A stretch of 64,000 nucleotides of DNA from Bacillota bacterium (lineage in GTDB: Bacteria; Bacillota; Clostridia; Peptostreptococcales; Anaerovoracaceae). Below, piece after piece: positions 10,239 through 19,329 of this stretch; position 1 is the first letter of the stretch, and each line of letters begins with the position of its first letter. The position numbers were made by a program, and so were the translations under genes. A model generated the notes under the pieces. The model made no database searches and had not been told where the DNA came from. It saw only the letters and a list, made by a program, of their open reading frames with translations. The stretch is from positions 1 through 64,000 of the forward strand of contig JAUNCY010000002.1 of assembly GCA_030526325.1 (NCBI GenBank), in the 5' to 3' direction.

Positions 10239-10780
10239 AGGTTGTATTAATCAGCGATGCTGACGAAACAGGCGGAAGGTATGCAGAAAAGGAAATATGC
10301 GATTTCTTTGCAGGTGAGGAATTGACGATTTTTAATTGTTCGGATATGAGGATAGAATACTGTATAGGCTGTTTCAACTGCAGATACAAGACCCCGGGCA
10401 AGTGCATTTATTCGGACGGAATGAATGAAATTCTTCAGGCCATGGTAAATGCTGACACGATTATTCTTCTGTCGAAGATGGAGTTCGGATGCTATTCTCC
10501 TGCAGTCAAAAGGGTACTTGACCGGACTATTCCCTTTGAAACTCCGTTTCTCAGAACTGCTTACGGGGAAACCCATCTTTCCCCCAGGTATCCGAAAAAA
10601 AGGAAGCTTCTGACTATTGCGTACGCGGAGGAAATAGACCGGGAAGAGGCAGTAATCTTTACCCGCCTCACAAGAAGAAACGCGGTCAACCTGGATGCCG
10701 AGTGGATAAAACCGGTATTTCTCAGAGACGCGGAGGATGCGGGAAATAAAATCAGAAGGGTATACGGAGAGTCTGAATGA
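10226..10780 (+). CDS. Flavodoxin-fold reductase, iron-sulfur-flavoprotein-like
   Basis: A 184-residue protein of the NAD(P)H:FMN reductase/flavodoxin superfamily. [12 protein letters not shown] is the flavin loop. [16 protein letters not shown] resembles the compact Cys motif of archaeal and clostridial iron-sulfur flavoproteins. [17 protein letters not shown] is the usual second flavin contact. It starts inside pyrE (13-nt overlap) and overlaps the next reductase by 4 nt, so it is carried on the pyrimidine transcript. Substrate unknown; a redox link with dihydroorotate oxidation is speculation. Confidence 0.65.
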   Translation: MDKIKVVLISDADETGGRYAEKEICDFFAGEELTIFNCSDMRIEYCIGCFNCRYKTPGKCIYSDGMNEILQAMVNADTIILLSKMEFGCYSPAVKRVLDRTIPFETPFLRTAYGETHLSPRYPKKRKLLTIAYAEEIDREEAVIFTRLTRRNAVNLDAEWIKPVFLRDAEDAGNKIRRVYGESE

Positions 10781-11433
10781 TGAGAAAAGTGATTTTTTTA
10801 AACGGCAGTCCTAAAAAGAGGAGAGCCGTCACCGAAAAATTTATTAATATAACTAAAGACAGCTTCAGCGGAAGAGTTGAGTCGGAGACCGTATACATTT
10901 ATGAAACAGAACCGGAGGATGAGCTGTTTGAAAAGGTGTATGAAGCGGATGCGGTTGTTATGGCCCAGCCGCTGTATGTGGACTGTCTTCCTGCCGGGGT
11001 TCTGGAGTTTATGAAGGCTTACGGAGAATTCGTAAAGGACCGCCGGCCTTCGGGAACGGAGATGTACTTTATAATAAACTGCGGTTTCTTGGAGAACAGA
11101 CAGAATGATACCGCGATAAGAATACTTGAAATCTTTGCGGAAAAAACCGGTTTTGATTTCCGGGGAGGCGTTTCAGTCGGCTCAGGTGCAATAATTCTGA
11201 CTACAAACAAAAAATTAAGGCTGGAGGGAATGCTGAAGGAGCTGGCGGATGAGCTTGGCAGATCTGATGCCTTTGAAGACAAAGGAGAAAAACGTATAAG
11301 GCAGATAGATGCGGCAATGCCCAGATTCCTGTTCAAGGCAAAGGCCGACAAAGCCTGGATTGAAGCGGGAGCTAAGAAAGGATTATCAAAAAAGGATTTA
11401 AAACAGAAATATTTTGAACAGACGGCCTTGTAA
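10777..11433 (+). CDS. NAD(P)H-dependent flavodoxin-fold oxidoreductase
   Basis: A 218-residue protein. The FMN-phosphate loop IFLNGSPKKRRA at the N-terminus and ADAVVMAQPLYVDCLPAGV mark the flavodoxin_2/FMN-reductase superfamily. Unlike its upstream neighbour it has no Cys cluster. Start ATG 10777 (or 10780; ATGATG) overlaps the upstream stop. The last codons and the stop form part of a terminator hairpin (11417-11446). Partner and substrate cannot be told from sequence. Confidence 0.65.
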   Translation: MMRKVIFLNGSPKKRRAVTEKFINITKDSFSGRVESETVYIYETEPEDELFEKVYEADAVVMAQPLYVDCLPAGVLEFMKAYGEFVKDRRPSGTEMYFIINCGFLENRQNDTAIRILEIFAEKTGFDFRGGVSVGSGAIILTTNKKLRLEGMLKELADELGRSDAFEDKGEKRIRQIDAAMPRFLFKAKADKAWIEAGAKKGLSKKDLKQKYFEQTAL

Positions 11434-11446
11434 GGCCGTCTGTTTT
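11417..11446 (+). terminator. Terminator containing the stop codon of the pyr operon's last gene
   Basis: ACAGACGGCC (11418-11427) and GGCCGTCTGT (11434-11443) pair perfectly, followed by TTT. The TAA stop (11431-11433) is in the loop. Confidence 0.8.
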
Positions 11447-11522
11447 CGAAAGCGGACGTTTCAAAGCAGAGCTCATACTGAATGGCGGTAATACAAAACC
11501 CTGCTTCGAATCAAAAAAGAAA

Positions 11523-11554
11523 AAAGACTATGATTGGGGGAAACCATAGTCTTT
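11523..11554. terminator. Bidirectional terminator between pyr operon and cls
   Basis: AAAGACTATG (11523-11532) pairs perfectly with CATAGTCTTT (11545-11554). T-rich tails flank it on both strands (GTTTTCTTG on plus; TTCTTTTTTG on minus), suiting it to end the convergent cls transcript. Confidence 0.7.
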
Positions 11555-11661
11555 GTTTTCTTGTTGTAGGGTGGTTAGGTTTTTTCTTTACAAGTAAAGA
11601 ATAACTTTTATATGTGTCATTTTTGTGTACGAAATAAGGAAAATCTGCGAAAATAATTATT

Positions 11662-13242
11662 TTAAAGAAGCGGTGCGAAAACGCGGATTATTCCCCTGAA
11701 AAGCCGTTTAAAAATGTTTACGCTGTTGCATCTTTCCTCTGTCATTTCTATACAGTCGTTGAGCATATACAGGTAGTCGTCTCTAAGCTGGTTCACAGCT
11801 GTGCTTTTGTATAATAATGTACCGCACTCGAAATGGAGGTACAGGCTTCTGTAATCAAGGTTGACTGTACCTATAGTGGCGGTTTCGTCATCGCAGACGA
11901 AGGTTTTTGAGTGTATGAAGCCCGGCTTGTATTCGTAAATTTTAACCCCCGCTTTTACGAGCTCAAGGTAGTGGGCCTGGGTTACCATATGAACATACCA
12001 CTTGTCGTATTTGTGAGGAGTTACTATTCGCACATCCACTCCGTTTTTTGCTGCCAGCGTCAGAGCGGTAATCAGCTCGTTGTCGATGATGAGATAAGGA
12101 GTGCTTATATATATATAGCGGTTTGCTTTGTTTATCATGTTGAGATAAACCATTTCCGCCTGAATCTCGTTATCCATCGGGCTGTCGCTGTAGGGCAGTA
12201 CATAACCGTCGCTTTTGAAAGCTCTTTTGCTGTGAATATACGGTGCATATCTGCTGTACTGGAATTTTTCGTAAGGCCCGCACTGATTCCACATCTGCAT
12301 GAACATGACCGTCAGACTCCACACAGCTTCTCCCTCAAGTTTTACGGCCGCATCCTTCCAGTATCCGTAAGGATGGGTAACGTTGATGTATTCATCCGCC
12401 AGGTTGATTCCGCCGGTAAATCCTGTATGACCGTCTATTACGGTAATCTTTCTGTGGTCCCTGTTGTTCATGAGGGGCACTTTGAGAAGGTGAGCTCTGA
12501 TTGGATTGAATACTCTGCATTTGATGCCTTTCTTATTGAGAAACTTGTGATATCCCGGCGGCAGCTTCATAATGCAGCCGAAGTCGTCGTAGATTATGCG
12601 AACATCCACGCCCTCAGCGGCTTTTCGTGAAAGAACTTCATGAATATTGTCCCACATATAACCCTGTTCGATTATGAAATATTCCATAAATATGAAGTGC
12701 TCTGCTTTTTCCAGTTCATTCATGAGAACATCGTAAAATTTTTCCCCGGGACTGAGATACTCTGTTTCAGTGTTTTTGTACACCGGATATATAGGGGAGG
12801 GAACGTTTGAGTCAATACCCACTCCCCAGTGAGGGGTAACCAGATAGGATACCTGATTGTATACAGAGCTGTCCATGGCCTTTAGTTCTTTCATTATTTC
12901 CGGATCCTGTTTGAGAAGGGAAGCGGTTTCCTTGCTTACTTTTGCGGCCTGAGTCTTGATGTGCTTACCTACTCTTCGTCCGCCGAAAAGCAGATAGAAA
13001 AGACCGCCGAAAACCGGGAAAATAAGGATAGGTATTATCCACGCAAGCTTGTATGAAGGATTGTCCGTTTTATTAATGATATACCACACTACTATAATGC
13101 TTACAATCGAAAGAAAGGTATTCAGATAGATTGCCTTGCTGGAAAGGAAAAGAATTCCCGTAGCAATAACTATGAGCTGGATAACTACAAGTAAAGCGAT
13201 GATTATAAGTCTGTTTGTGAGCAGTTTAATTAGATTAATCAT
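11662..13242 (-). CDS. cls: Cardiolipin synthase
   Basis: A 526-residue membrane enzyme joining two phosphatidylglycerols to cardiolipin. Two or three N-terminal hydrophobic segments (residues about 8-65, including a phospholipase_D-nuclease N-terminal helix pair) precede two PLD domains. Their HKD motifs are NNRDHRKITVIDG and GFIHSKTFVCDD, each with the downstream Gly-Gly/Asn partner (FTGGINLADEY; IGTVNLDYRS). Length matches bacterial ClsA/Cls. It is monocistronic and convergent with the pyr operon. Confidence 0.92.
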   Translation of the reverse strand: MINLIKLLTNRLIIIALLVVIQLIVIATGILFLSSKAIYLNTFLSIVSIIVVWYIINKTDNPSYKLAWIIPILIFPVFGGLFYLLFGGRRVGKHIKTQAAKVSKETASLLKQDPEIMKELKAMDSSVYNQVSYLVTPHWGVGIDSNVPSPIYPVYKNTETEYLSPGEKFYDVLMNELEKAEHFIFMEYFIIEQGYMWDNIHEVLSRKAAEGVDVRIIYDDFGCIMKLPPGYHKFLNKKGIKCRVFNPIRAHLLKVPLMNNRDHRKITVIDGHTGFTGGINLADEYINVTHPYGYWKDAAVKLEGEAVWSLTVMFMQMWNQCGPYEKFQYSRYAPYIHSKRAFKSDGYVLPYSDSPMDNEIQAEMVYLNMINKANRYIYISTPYLIIDNELITALTLAAKNGVDVRIVTPHKYDKWYVHMVTQAHYLELVKAGVKIYEYKPGFIHSKTFVCDDETATIGTVNLDYRSLYLHFECGTLLYKSTAVNQLRDDYLYMLNDCIEMTEERCNSVNIFKRLFRGIIRVFAPLL

Positions 13243-13331
13243 ATTTAAAAATCCTCCGGGATGCTATATAATGAAAAAACGTATTAGAAATATAATATAA
13301 TTATTATATCAGAAAAGGGAAGAATTTAAAT

Positions 13332-13859
13332 ATGAATCAGGAGATAATTTTAGTAAATGACAGAGATGAACCGATAGGATATACTAGCAAGTACGAGGCT
13401 CATAAAACGGGTCAGCTGCACAGAGCTTTTTCAGTATTTCTGCACAGCGGAGACCGGCTTCTTATACAGCAGCGTGCCGACGATAAGTATCATTCACCGG
13501 GACTGTGGGCGAATACCTGCTGCTCCCATCCGAGAAAGGGCGAGGAGCTTAAGGCTGCGGTAGACAGACGGCTTATGGAAGAGGCGGGAATAACCTGCGA
13601 AACAGAAGAGGTTTTCTCTTTTATATATAAATATCGCTTCGAAGAGGAACTGTATGAGCATGAATTCGATCATGTGTTTTTGGGGGAATACAGCGGAGAA
13701 TACAGAATTAATACTCAGGAGGCTAAGGCCTTTAAATGGGTACGGTCAGACGAGCTTTTAAGGAATCTGGAAGAACATCCTGAGGCCTATGCATGCTGGT
13801 TCAGAATAGCCGCGCCACGGGTGATAGAGCTAATAAATAAAGCTCGGGAGCAGGTCTGA
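13332..13859 (+). CDS. idi: Isopentenyl-diphosphate delta-isomerase, type 1
   Basis: A 175-residue Nudix-fold isomerase interconverting IPP and DMAPP. The catalytic Cys is in WANTCCSHPRKGE and the metal/acid cluster in RRLMEEAGI; HRAFSVFL and YEHEFDHVF are also typical. Type 1 needs Mg2+/Mn2+ and no flavin. ATG 13332 follows GGGAAGAATTTAAAT, a weak ribosome site. It stands alone, divergent from cls and upstream of the foldase lipoprotein. Type 1 Idi is less usual than the flavin-dependent type 2 in Firmicutes. Confidence 0.88.
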   Translation: MNQEIILVNDRDEPIGYTSKYEAHKTGQLHRAFSVFLHSGDRLLIQQRADDKYHSPGLWANTCCSHPRKGEELKAAVDRRLMEEAGITCETEEVFSFIYKYRFEEELYEHEFDHVFLGEYSGEYRINTQEAKAFKWVRSDELLRNLEEHPEAYACWFRIAAPRVIELINKAREQV

Positions 13860-13980
13860 TGCAGAAAAAATTTGTTACGATTTTGTGAAAAATAGGCATT
13901 TTGCTTTTATTTTTTTTCGTAATATGTTATAAATGGTGAAGATGATTGAAATTAATTACCAAATAGAAAGGATACAAAAA

Positions 13981-15099
13981 ATGACTAAGAAATTTATTAT
14001 GCTGCTGACTGTGTTTTCACTGGTGTTTGCAATGTCCGCATGCGGAACATCAGCTGCGAAGCCGTATGACTTTGATTTATCGGAATATGTTACACTCGGA
14101 GATTATATCGGAGTGGAGGTAGAAAAGGTTGAGCCTGCTGCTGTTACGGATGAAGCCGTAGAGCAGGAGATAATGACAAGACTCGAAGAAAATGCTTCTA
14201 CTCAGACATTTGAAGAAGGCACTATAGAAAACGGAGTAACAGCAAACATAGATTACGAAGGCAAGGTTGACGGTAAGGCTTTCGACGGCGGATCCGCAGA
14301 GGGCTTTGATCTTATTATCGGAAGCGGACAGTTTATCGAAGGCTTCGAAACAGGTCTTATCGGAAAGAAAGTCGGAGAAACAGTTACACTTAACCTTAAA
14401 TTCCCGGATGAATACAGCACAAATCCGGACATGGCAGGAAAAGACGTTGTGTTCACTGTTAAAATCAACAGCTTTGCGAAGGAAATCGTTCCGGAACTCA
14501 ACGTTGAATTTATTAAAAGCGTAAGCGATGCCCAGACAGTTGAAGAGTATAAGAAACTGGTAAAGGGTGAACTGGAGGTTCAGGCGGAGGAAACCGCAAA
14601 ACAGACTATGACTGCCGCTGCATGGGAGGCTGTTTACGCAAATGCCGAAATTCTTAAATATCCGGAGAAGGAATTAGGCGAAAAAGAACAGGAAATGAAG
14701 GATTACTATACACAGTATACTGAAGCTTACGGCATGACAATGGAGGATTTCCTCACAATGGCAGGAATGACAGCAGAGGAATTCGATGAAGAAGCAAAGA
14801 GTTATGCGGAAACATCTGTAGGCGAAGAGCTTATTATGTACGCTATAACCAGAGCCGAAGGAATAGAGGTTACAGAGGACGATTATAAAACAGGAGCGGA
14901 AGAATACGCTCTCAGCCTCGGCTTTGTGGATGACGAAGGAAATGCGGATATAGCTGCCATGGAAGAAACTTATACAAAAGAAACCATTGAAAGCAGTCTC
15001 CTTTGGGAAAAATTCTTTGATTTCATTCTGGACAACGCTAAAATAGTTGAGCCTAAGGCAAATAATGACGAAGATAGTGTTGAAAAGACAGAAGAGTAA
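13981..15099 (+). CDS. Exported lipoprotein peptidyl-prolyl isomerase, trigger-factor-like
   Basis: A 372-residue protein. A signal peptide with lipobox (AMSAC, Cys about residue 21) is followed by a domain matching trigger factor without its ribosome-binding part. An FKBP-type PPIase domain (about residues 95-175: NIDYEGKVDGKAFDGG, FIEGFETGLIGKKVGE) leads into a helical SurA/TF C-terminal chaperone domain rich in Glu and Tyr. Cytosolic Tig is about 430 residues and has no signal peptide, so this is an extracytoplasmic foldase. ATG 13981 follows AAAGGATACAAAAA. The C-terminal tail is acidic. Clients unknown. Confidence 0.75.
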   Translation: MTKKFIMLLTVFSLVFAMSACGTSAAKPYDFDLSEYVTLGDYIGVEVEKVEPAAVTDEAVEQEIMTRLEENASTQTFEEGTIENGVTANIDYEGKVDGKAFDGGSAEGFDLIIGSGQFIEGFETGLIGKKVGETVTLNLKFPDEYSTNPDMAGKDVVFTVKINSFAKEIVPELNVEFIKSVSDAQTVEEYKKLVKGELEVQAEETAKQTMTAAAWEAVYANAEILKYPEKELGEKEQEMKDYYTQYTEAYGMTMEDFLTMAGMTAEEFDEEAKSYAETSVGEELIMYAITRAEGIEVTEDDYKTGAEEYALSLGFVDDEGNADIAAMEETYTKETIESSLLWEKFFDFILDNAKIVEPKANNDEDSVEKTEE

Positions 15100-15165
15100 T
15101 GATATAATATCCGCATATAAATCTGCGGAGGCAGAAATTACGGAATAACTTAATAAACTCAGATT

Positions 15166-15427
15166 ATAAAGGCTGTGACGAAGAGGGCAGAGTTCCGAAA
15201 CTTCCAGAGAATTGCCGGTGGGTGCGAGGCATAAGCTTAGGTCTCAATTGTCTATGGCTTCCGAGCTGAGGATTCGATAGCGAAGGCAGGTAGGGTTCTA
15301 CGCAGGGTGCGGCGTTAATGCACAGGGCTTGATGGAGTCTGTGAGGTGGCAGTTTTACGACTGCAATTTGAGTGGTACCGCGGGATATTACCCCGTCTCA
15401 ACAGGATTGAGGCGGGGTTGTTTTTTG
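15166..15427 (+). ncRNA. T-box riboswitch (probably tRNA-Met responsive)
   Basis: A leader ending in a canonical T-box: GAGTGGTACCGCGGG at 15370-15384. It is followed by an intrinsic terminator, CCCCGTCTCA (15391-15400) with TGAGGCGGGG (15408-15417), then TTGTTTTTT. The 5' part begins GGCTGTGACGAAGAGG, typical of stem I entry. The T-box pairs with the antiterminator and with uncharged tRNA CCA ends. ATG at 15254-15256 (TCTATGGCTTCC), near the 3' side of stem I, is a plausible Met specifier, agreeing with metY-metA downstream. The specifier register was not modelled. Confidence 0.85.
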
Positions 15428-15484
15428 CAGGCATAAATTTATACAGCTAATAAATAAAATTTAAGAAGAAAGGAAAATAAGAGA

Positions 15485-16768
15485 ATGAAGGATTACAAGA
15501 TGGAGACAAAGTGCGTACAGGGTGGATATACACCGGGAAACGGAGAACCGAGACAGGTGCCTATAGTGCAGAGCACAACATTCAAATATGCAACCAGCGA
15601 AGATATGGGTAAGCTTTTTGACCTGGAGGCATCAGGATATTTTTATTCGAGACTTCAGAACCCGACCTGTGATACAGTGGCCGCAAAAATCTGTGAAATG
15701 GAAGGCGGAACTGCCGCAATGCTTACTTCCTCGGGACAGGCGGCATCCTTCTTCAGCGTATTTAACGTAGCAGGATGCGGGGACCATGTTGTGGCATCTT
15801 CGGCGATTTACGGCGGAACCTACAACCTCTTTGCCGTAACAATGAAGAGAATGGGAGTAGACTTTACTTTTGTTTCACCTGAATGCAGCGAAGAAGAACT
15901 CAATGCGGCTTTCAGGCCTAACACAAAGGCTGTTTTCGGAGAAACCATCGCAAATCCGGCTCTCATAGTTTTGGATATAGAAAAATTTGCGAAAGCTGCT
16001 CATTCTCACGGAGTTCCTCTTATCATAGACAACACCTTTGCTACACCGGTAAACTGCAGACCTTTTGAATGGGGAGCTGACATTGTAACTCATTCAACAA
16101 CAAAATATATGGACGGTCACGGAGCAGCTGTAGGTGGATGCATTGTAGATTCGGGAAATTTCGACTGGATGAAATACAAGGAAAAATTCCCGGGATTATG
16201 CACTCCGGATGACAGCTATCACGGTGTAACCTATGCGGAAAAATTCGGAAAGGAAGGCGCATATATTACAAAGGCAACCGTACAGCTTATGAGAGACTTT
16301 GGTTCCACTCCGTCGCCTTACAGCGCATTCTTATTAAATCTGGGACTTGAAAGCCTTCATGTAAGAATGAAGAGACATTGCGAAAATGCACAGGCAGTGG
16401 CTGAATTCCTTGAAAAGCATCCTAAAATTGAATGGGTGAACTATGCAGGACTGCCTTCAAGCAAATACTATCAGACCGCTAAAAAATACATGCCGAACGG
16501 AACCTGCGGAGTAATAAGCTTTGGAGTTAAGGGCGGAAGAGCAAATGCGGAAAAGATGATGAAGAATCTTAAAATCGCAGCTATCGAAACTCATGTTGCA
16601 GATGCGAGAACATGCTGTCTCCACCCTGCAAGCACAACCCACAGACAGATGAATGACGAAGAACTCGTTGCTGCAGGAGTATCTCCGGATCTTGTAAGAT
16701 ATTCCTGCGGAATAGAAAATGCGGAGGATCTTATTGCGGACCTGGAACAGGCTCTCGCACAGATTTAA
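15485..16768 (+). CDS. metY: O-acetylhomoserine sulfhydrylase (PLP)
   Basis: A 427-residue Cys/Met-metabolism PLP enzyme making homocysteine directly from O-acetylhomoserine and sulfide. The PLP lysine is in VTHSTTKYMDGHG. The cofactor contacts YSRLQNPT, TSSGQAA and IIDNTFATP are all in place. The length (about 425) and the GHG after the Lys favour the MetY/MET17 group over the 380-residue MetB/MetC group. It lies directly downstream of the T-box with AAGAAAGGAAAATAAGAG as ribosome site. With metA it forms the acetyl route to methionine. Confidence 0.88.
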   Translation: MKDYKMETKCVQGGYTPGNGEPRQVPIVQSTTFKYATSEDMGKLFDLEASGYFYSRLQNPTCDTVAAKICEMEGGTAAMLTSSGQAASFFSVFNVAGCGDHVVASSAIYGGTYNLFAVTMKRMGVDFTFVSPECSEEELNAAFRPNTKAVFGETIANPALIVLDIEKFAKAAHSHGVPLIIDNTFATPVNCRPFEWGADIVTHSTTKYMDGHGAAVGGCIVDSGNFDWMKYKEKFPGLCTPDDSYHGVTYAEKFGKEGAYITKATVQLMRDFGSTPSPYSAFLLNLGLESLHVRMKRHCENAQAVAEFLEKHPKIEWVNYAGLPSSKYYQTAKKYMPNGTCGVISFGVKGGRANAEKMMKNLKIAAIETHVADARTCCLHPASTTHRQMNDEELVAAGVSPDLVRYSCGIENAEDLIADLEQALAQI

Positions 16769-16814
16769 AATATTTAAAGACAAATATAATGACTAAGGAA
16801 TGAGGTGAAGTTAT

Positions 16815-17729
16815 ATGCCTATTAAAATACCAAATGAGCTTCCTGCTTATAAAACGCTGACAGATGAAAACATATTCGTCATGACGGAGACGAGAGCGGT
16901 TACTCAGGACATAAGACCGCTGAAGATTCTTCTTTTAAATCTTATGCCTACCAAAATCGACACGGAAACCCAGTTCAGCAGACTTTTGGGAAACACTCCC
17001 CTTCAGGTGGAACTGGAACTGATACAGACACGTTCACACAAATCAAAAAACACTTCGGATGAGCATATGCTGGCATTCTACAAGTTTTTTGACGAAGTGA
17101 AGGACGAGAAATTTGACGGAATGGTAATTACCGGAGCTCCTGTGGAACAGATGGACTTTGAAGATGTTGAATACTGGGAGGAACTGTGCGAAATTATGGA
17201 ATGGAGCAAAACTCACGTTCACAGTACTCTTCATATATGCTGGGGAGCCCAGGCAGGATTATATTATCATTTCGGAATTCCTAAAATCGGCCTTCCGCAG
17301 AAGCTGTTCGGAGTTTTCCCTCACAAGACAGAGGTTCAGAATCACCTGCTGTTCAGAGGCAGCGACGATACCTTCCTGGTGCCTCATTCAAGACATACTA
17401 CAGTAAGAAGAGAAGATGTTGACAGTCACAAGGAGATTACAGTTATCGCCTCTTCTGAAGAAGCAGGAGTATATGCGGCTGAAGTGGGAGGAGGAAAGCA
17501 GATATTCATCATGGGACATCCGGAATACGACCCGTTCAGTCTTAAAAACGAGTATGACAGAGATGTGAACCTGGGGCTGGATATAAACATCCCTATGAAC
17601 TATTATCCGAACGACGATCCTTCAAGAACTCCGGAGGTAAGATGGAGAGCGCACGCAAACCTGCTTTATACCAACTGGCTTAACTACTTTGTTTATCAGA
17701 CAACACCTTACGATATTTCTTCGCTTTAA
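16815..17729 (+). CDS. metA: Homoserine O-acetyltransferase, MetA fold
   Basis: A 304-residue glutamine-amidotransferase-fold acyltransferase activating homoserine. The nucleophile Cys is in [10 protein letters not shown] and the catalytic His/Glu lie in [10 protein letters not shown]. At the residue known to select the acyl donor (Gly111 in the E. coli succinyl enzyme, Glu in acetyl enzymes) this protein has Glu: [17 protein letters not shown] therefore call it an acetyltransferase although the family is often annotated as succinyltransferase. This fits metY, 46 bp upstream. Start ATG 16815 follows GAGGTGAAGTTAT. Confidence 0.9.
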   Translation: MPIKIPNELPAYKTLTDENIFVMTETRAVTQDIRPLKILLLNLMPTKIDTETQFSRLLGNTPLQVELELIQTRSHKSKNTSDEHMLAFYKFFDEVKDEKFDGMVITGAPVEQMDFEDVEYWEELCEIMEWSKTHVHSTLHICWGAQAGLYYHFGIPKIGLPQKLFGVFPHKTEVQNHLLFRGSDDTFLVPHSRHTTVRREDVDSHKEITVIASSEEAGVYAAEVGGGKQIFIMGHPEYDPFSLKNEYDRDVNLGLDINIPMNYYPNDDPSRTPEVRWRAHANLLYTNWLNYFVYQTTPYDISSL

Positions 17730-17731
17730 TA

Positions 17732-17751
17732 AAAAACCTCAACCGGTTTTT
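17732..17751 (+). terminator. Weak terminator after metA
   Basis: AAAAACC (17732-17738) pairs with GGTTTTT (17745-17751) around a 6-nt loop. The stem is short and A/T-rich, so the call is weak. Confidence 0.4.
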
Positions 17752-18010
17752 GCCCGGCCTTCTGTTATATAACAGGGGGCTGAATATTTTTATACGGGCA
17801 GACCGGATTTGTTTTCGAGATATAATCGATAATTGTCGGAGAAATTTTGACAATACTGTTGAAACTGTAGGAAAATTTGTAATTTTATGCAGGAACAGCA
17901 AACTTTTTTCTTTACGGTGTTATTATGAAGTGATATGATTTATTTGTATACACAAAATTATGCGGACGGTGTTGACAGAATTTATCCGCCCCGGAAAGGA
18001 ATGAGAGAAT

Positions 18011-19312
18011 ATGGAGCATTATTATCAGCCTGAAATCGAGTGCGCCTCCAGAGAGCAGATTCGTGCATGGCAGGACGAAAGACTCGTAAAACAGGTAAAA
18101 CACGTTTATGACAACGTGCCTTACTACAGAAAAAAGATGGAAGAAAAGGGTGTAACCCCGGAAGATATCAAATCTGTTGACGATTTGCACAAACTTCCTT
18201 TCTTAACAAAGGATGACCTTAGAGATGCATATCCTTACGGTCTTGTTGCTGTTCCTCTTAAAGACTGTGTTCGTATCCAGTCCACAAGCGGCACAACAGG
18301 AAGAAGAGTTGTTGCTTTTTATACTCAGCATGACCTTGACTTATGGGAAGAATGCTGCGCACGTGCAATTACTGCAGCGGGCGGAACAAAGGAAGACGTG
18401 GTTCATGTATCTTACGGTTATGGACTGTTCACAGGAGGCCCCGGACTCAACGGCGGTTCTCATAAAGTGGGTTCACTGACTCTGCCTATGTCTTCAGGAA
18501 ACACAGATAGACAGATACAGTTTATGGTGGATCTCGAATCTACAATTCTCTGCTGCACTCCTTCATATGCTGCATTTCTCGGTGAATCTATCAACGAGAG
18601 AGGCTTAAAAGACAGCATTAAATTAAAAGCAGGTATCTTCGGTGCTGAAGCATGGACAGAAGAAATGCGTCGCGACATCGAAAAATCTCTCGGCATCAAA
18701 GCATACGACATTTACGGCCTTACTGAAATTTCAGGCCCGGGCGTATCTTTTGAATGCAGCGCACAGACAGGCATGCACATCAATGAAGACCACTTCATCG
18801 CAGAAATCATCGATCCTAACACCGGAGAAGTTCTTCCTGAAGGATCAAAGGGCGAACTGGTATTCACAAGCATTACAAAGGAAGCGTTCCCGCTTCTCAG
18901 ATATCGTACCCGTGACATCTGCGTGCTTACACGTGAAAAATGTTCATGCGGAAGAACACATGTTAAAATGTCCAAGCCTATGGGCAGAAGCGATGACATG
19001 CTTATCGTAAAAGGTGTTAACGTATTCCCGTCACAGATTGAAACAGTTCTTCTCAACAAGGGATATGCAGCAAACTACCAGATTATTGTTGACCGCGTAA
19101 ATAACAGCGATCAGATTGAGGTTCAGGTAGAAATGACACCTGAAATGTTCTCAGACTCTGTAACAGAAATAACCGTTAAGGAAAAGGAACTCGTAAATGC
19201 TCTTAAAGCTATGCTGGGCATCTACGCTAAGGTAAAACTTGTTGCACCTAAATCCATCGCAAGAAGCGAAGGAAAAGCAGTTCGTATCATTGATAATCGT
19301 AAACTGTACTAA
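18011..19312 (+). CDS. paaK: Phenylacetate-CoA ligase-like (PaaK family)
   Basis: A 433-residue AMP-forming acyl-CoA synthetase. The P-loop-like motif IQSTSGTTGRRVVAFYT, the A5 motif DIYGLTEISGPGVSFEC and the C-terminal hinge MGRSDDMLIVKGVNVFPSQIE are diagnostic of PaaK-type ligases for aryl-acetates (phenylacetate, indoleacetate). In anaerobes such genes accompany aromatic amino-acid fermentation. Length is typical (about 430). It is followed 17 bp later by an ACT-domain protein, a conserved pairing. ATG 18011 follows GGAAAGGAATGAGAGAAT. Codon use looks T/A-ending and highly expressed compared with neighbours. Confidence 0.85.
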   Translation: MEHYYQPEIECASREQIRAWQDERLVKQVKHVYDNVPYYRKKMEEKGVTPEDIKSVDDLHKLPFLTKDDLRDAYPYGLVAVPLKDCVRIQSTSGTTGRRVVAFYTQHDLDLWEECCARAITAAGGTKEDVVHVSYGYGLFTGGPGLNGGSHKVGSLTLPMSSGNTDRQIQFMVDLESTILCCTPSYAAFLGESINERGLKDSIKLKAGIFGAEAWTEEMRRDIEKSLGIKAYDIYGLTEISGPGVSFECSAQTGMHINEDHFIAEIIDPNTGEVLPEGSKGELVFTSITKEAFPLLRYRTRDICVLTREKCSCGRTHVKMSKPMGRSDDMLIVKGVNVFPSQIETVLLNKGYAANYQIIVDRVNNSDQIEVQVEMTPEMFSDSVTEITVKEKELVNALKAMLGIYAKVKLVAPKSIARSEGKAVRIIDNRKLY

Positions 19313-19329
19313 AAATGGAGGACAATAAA

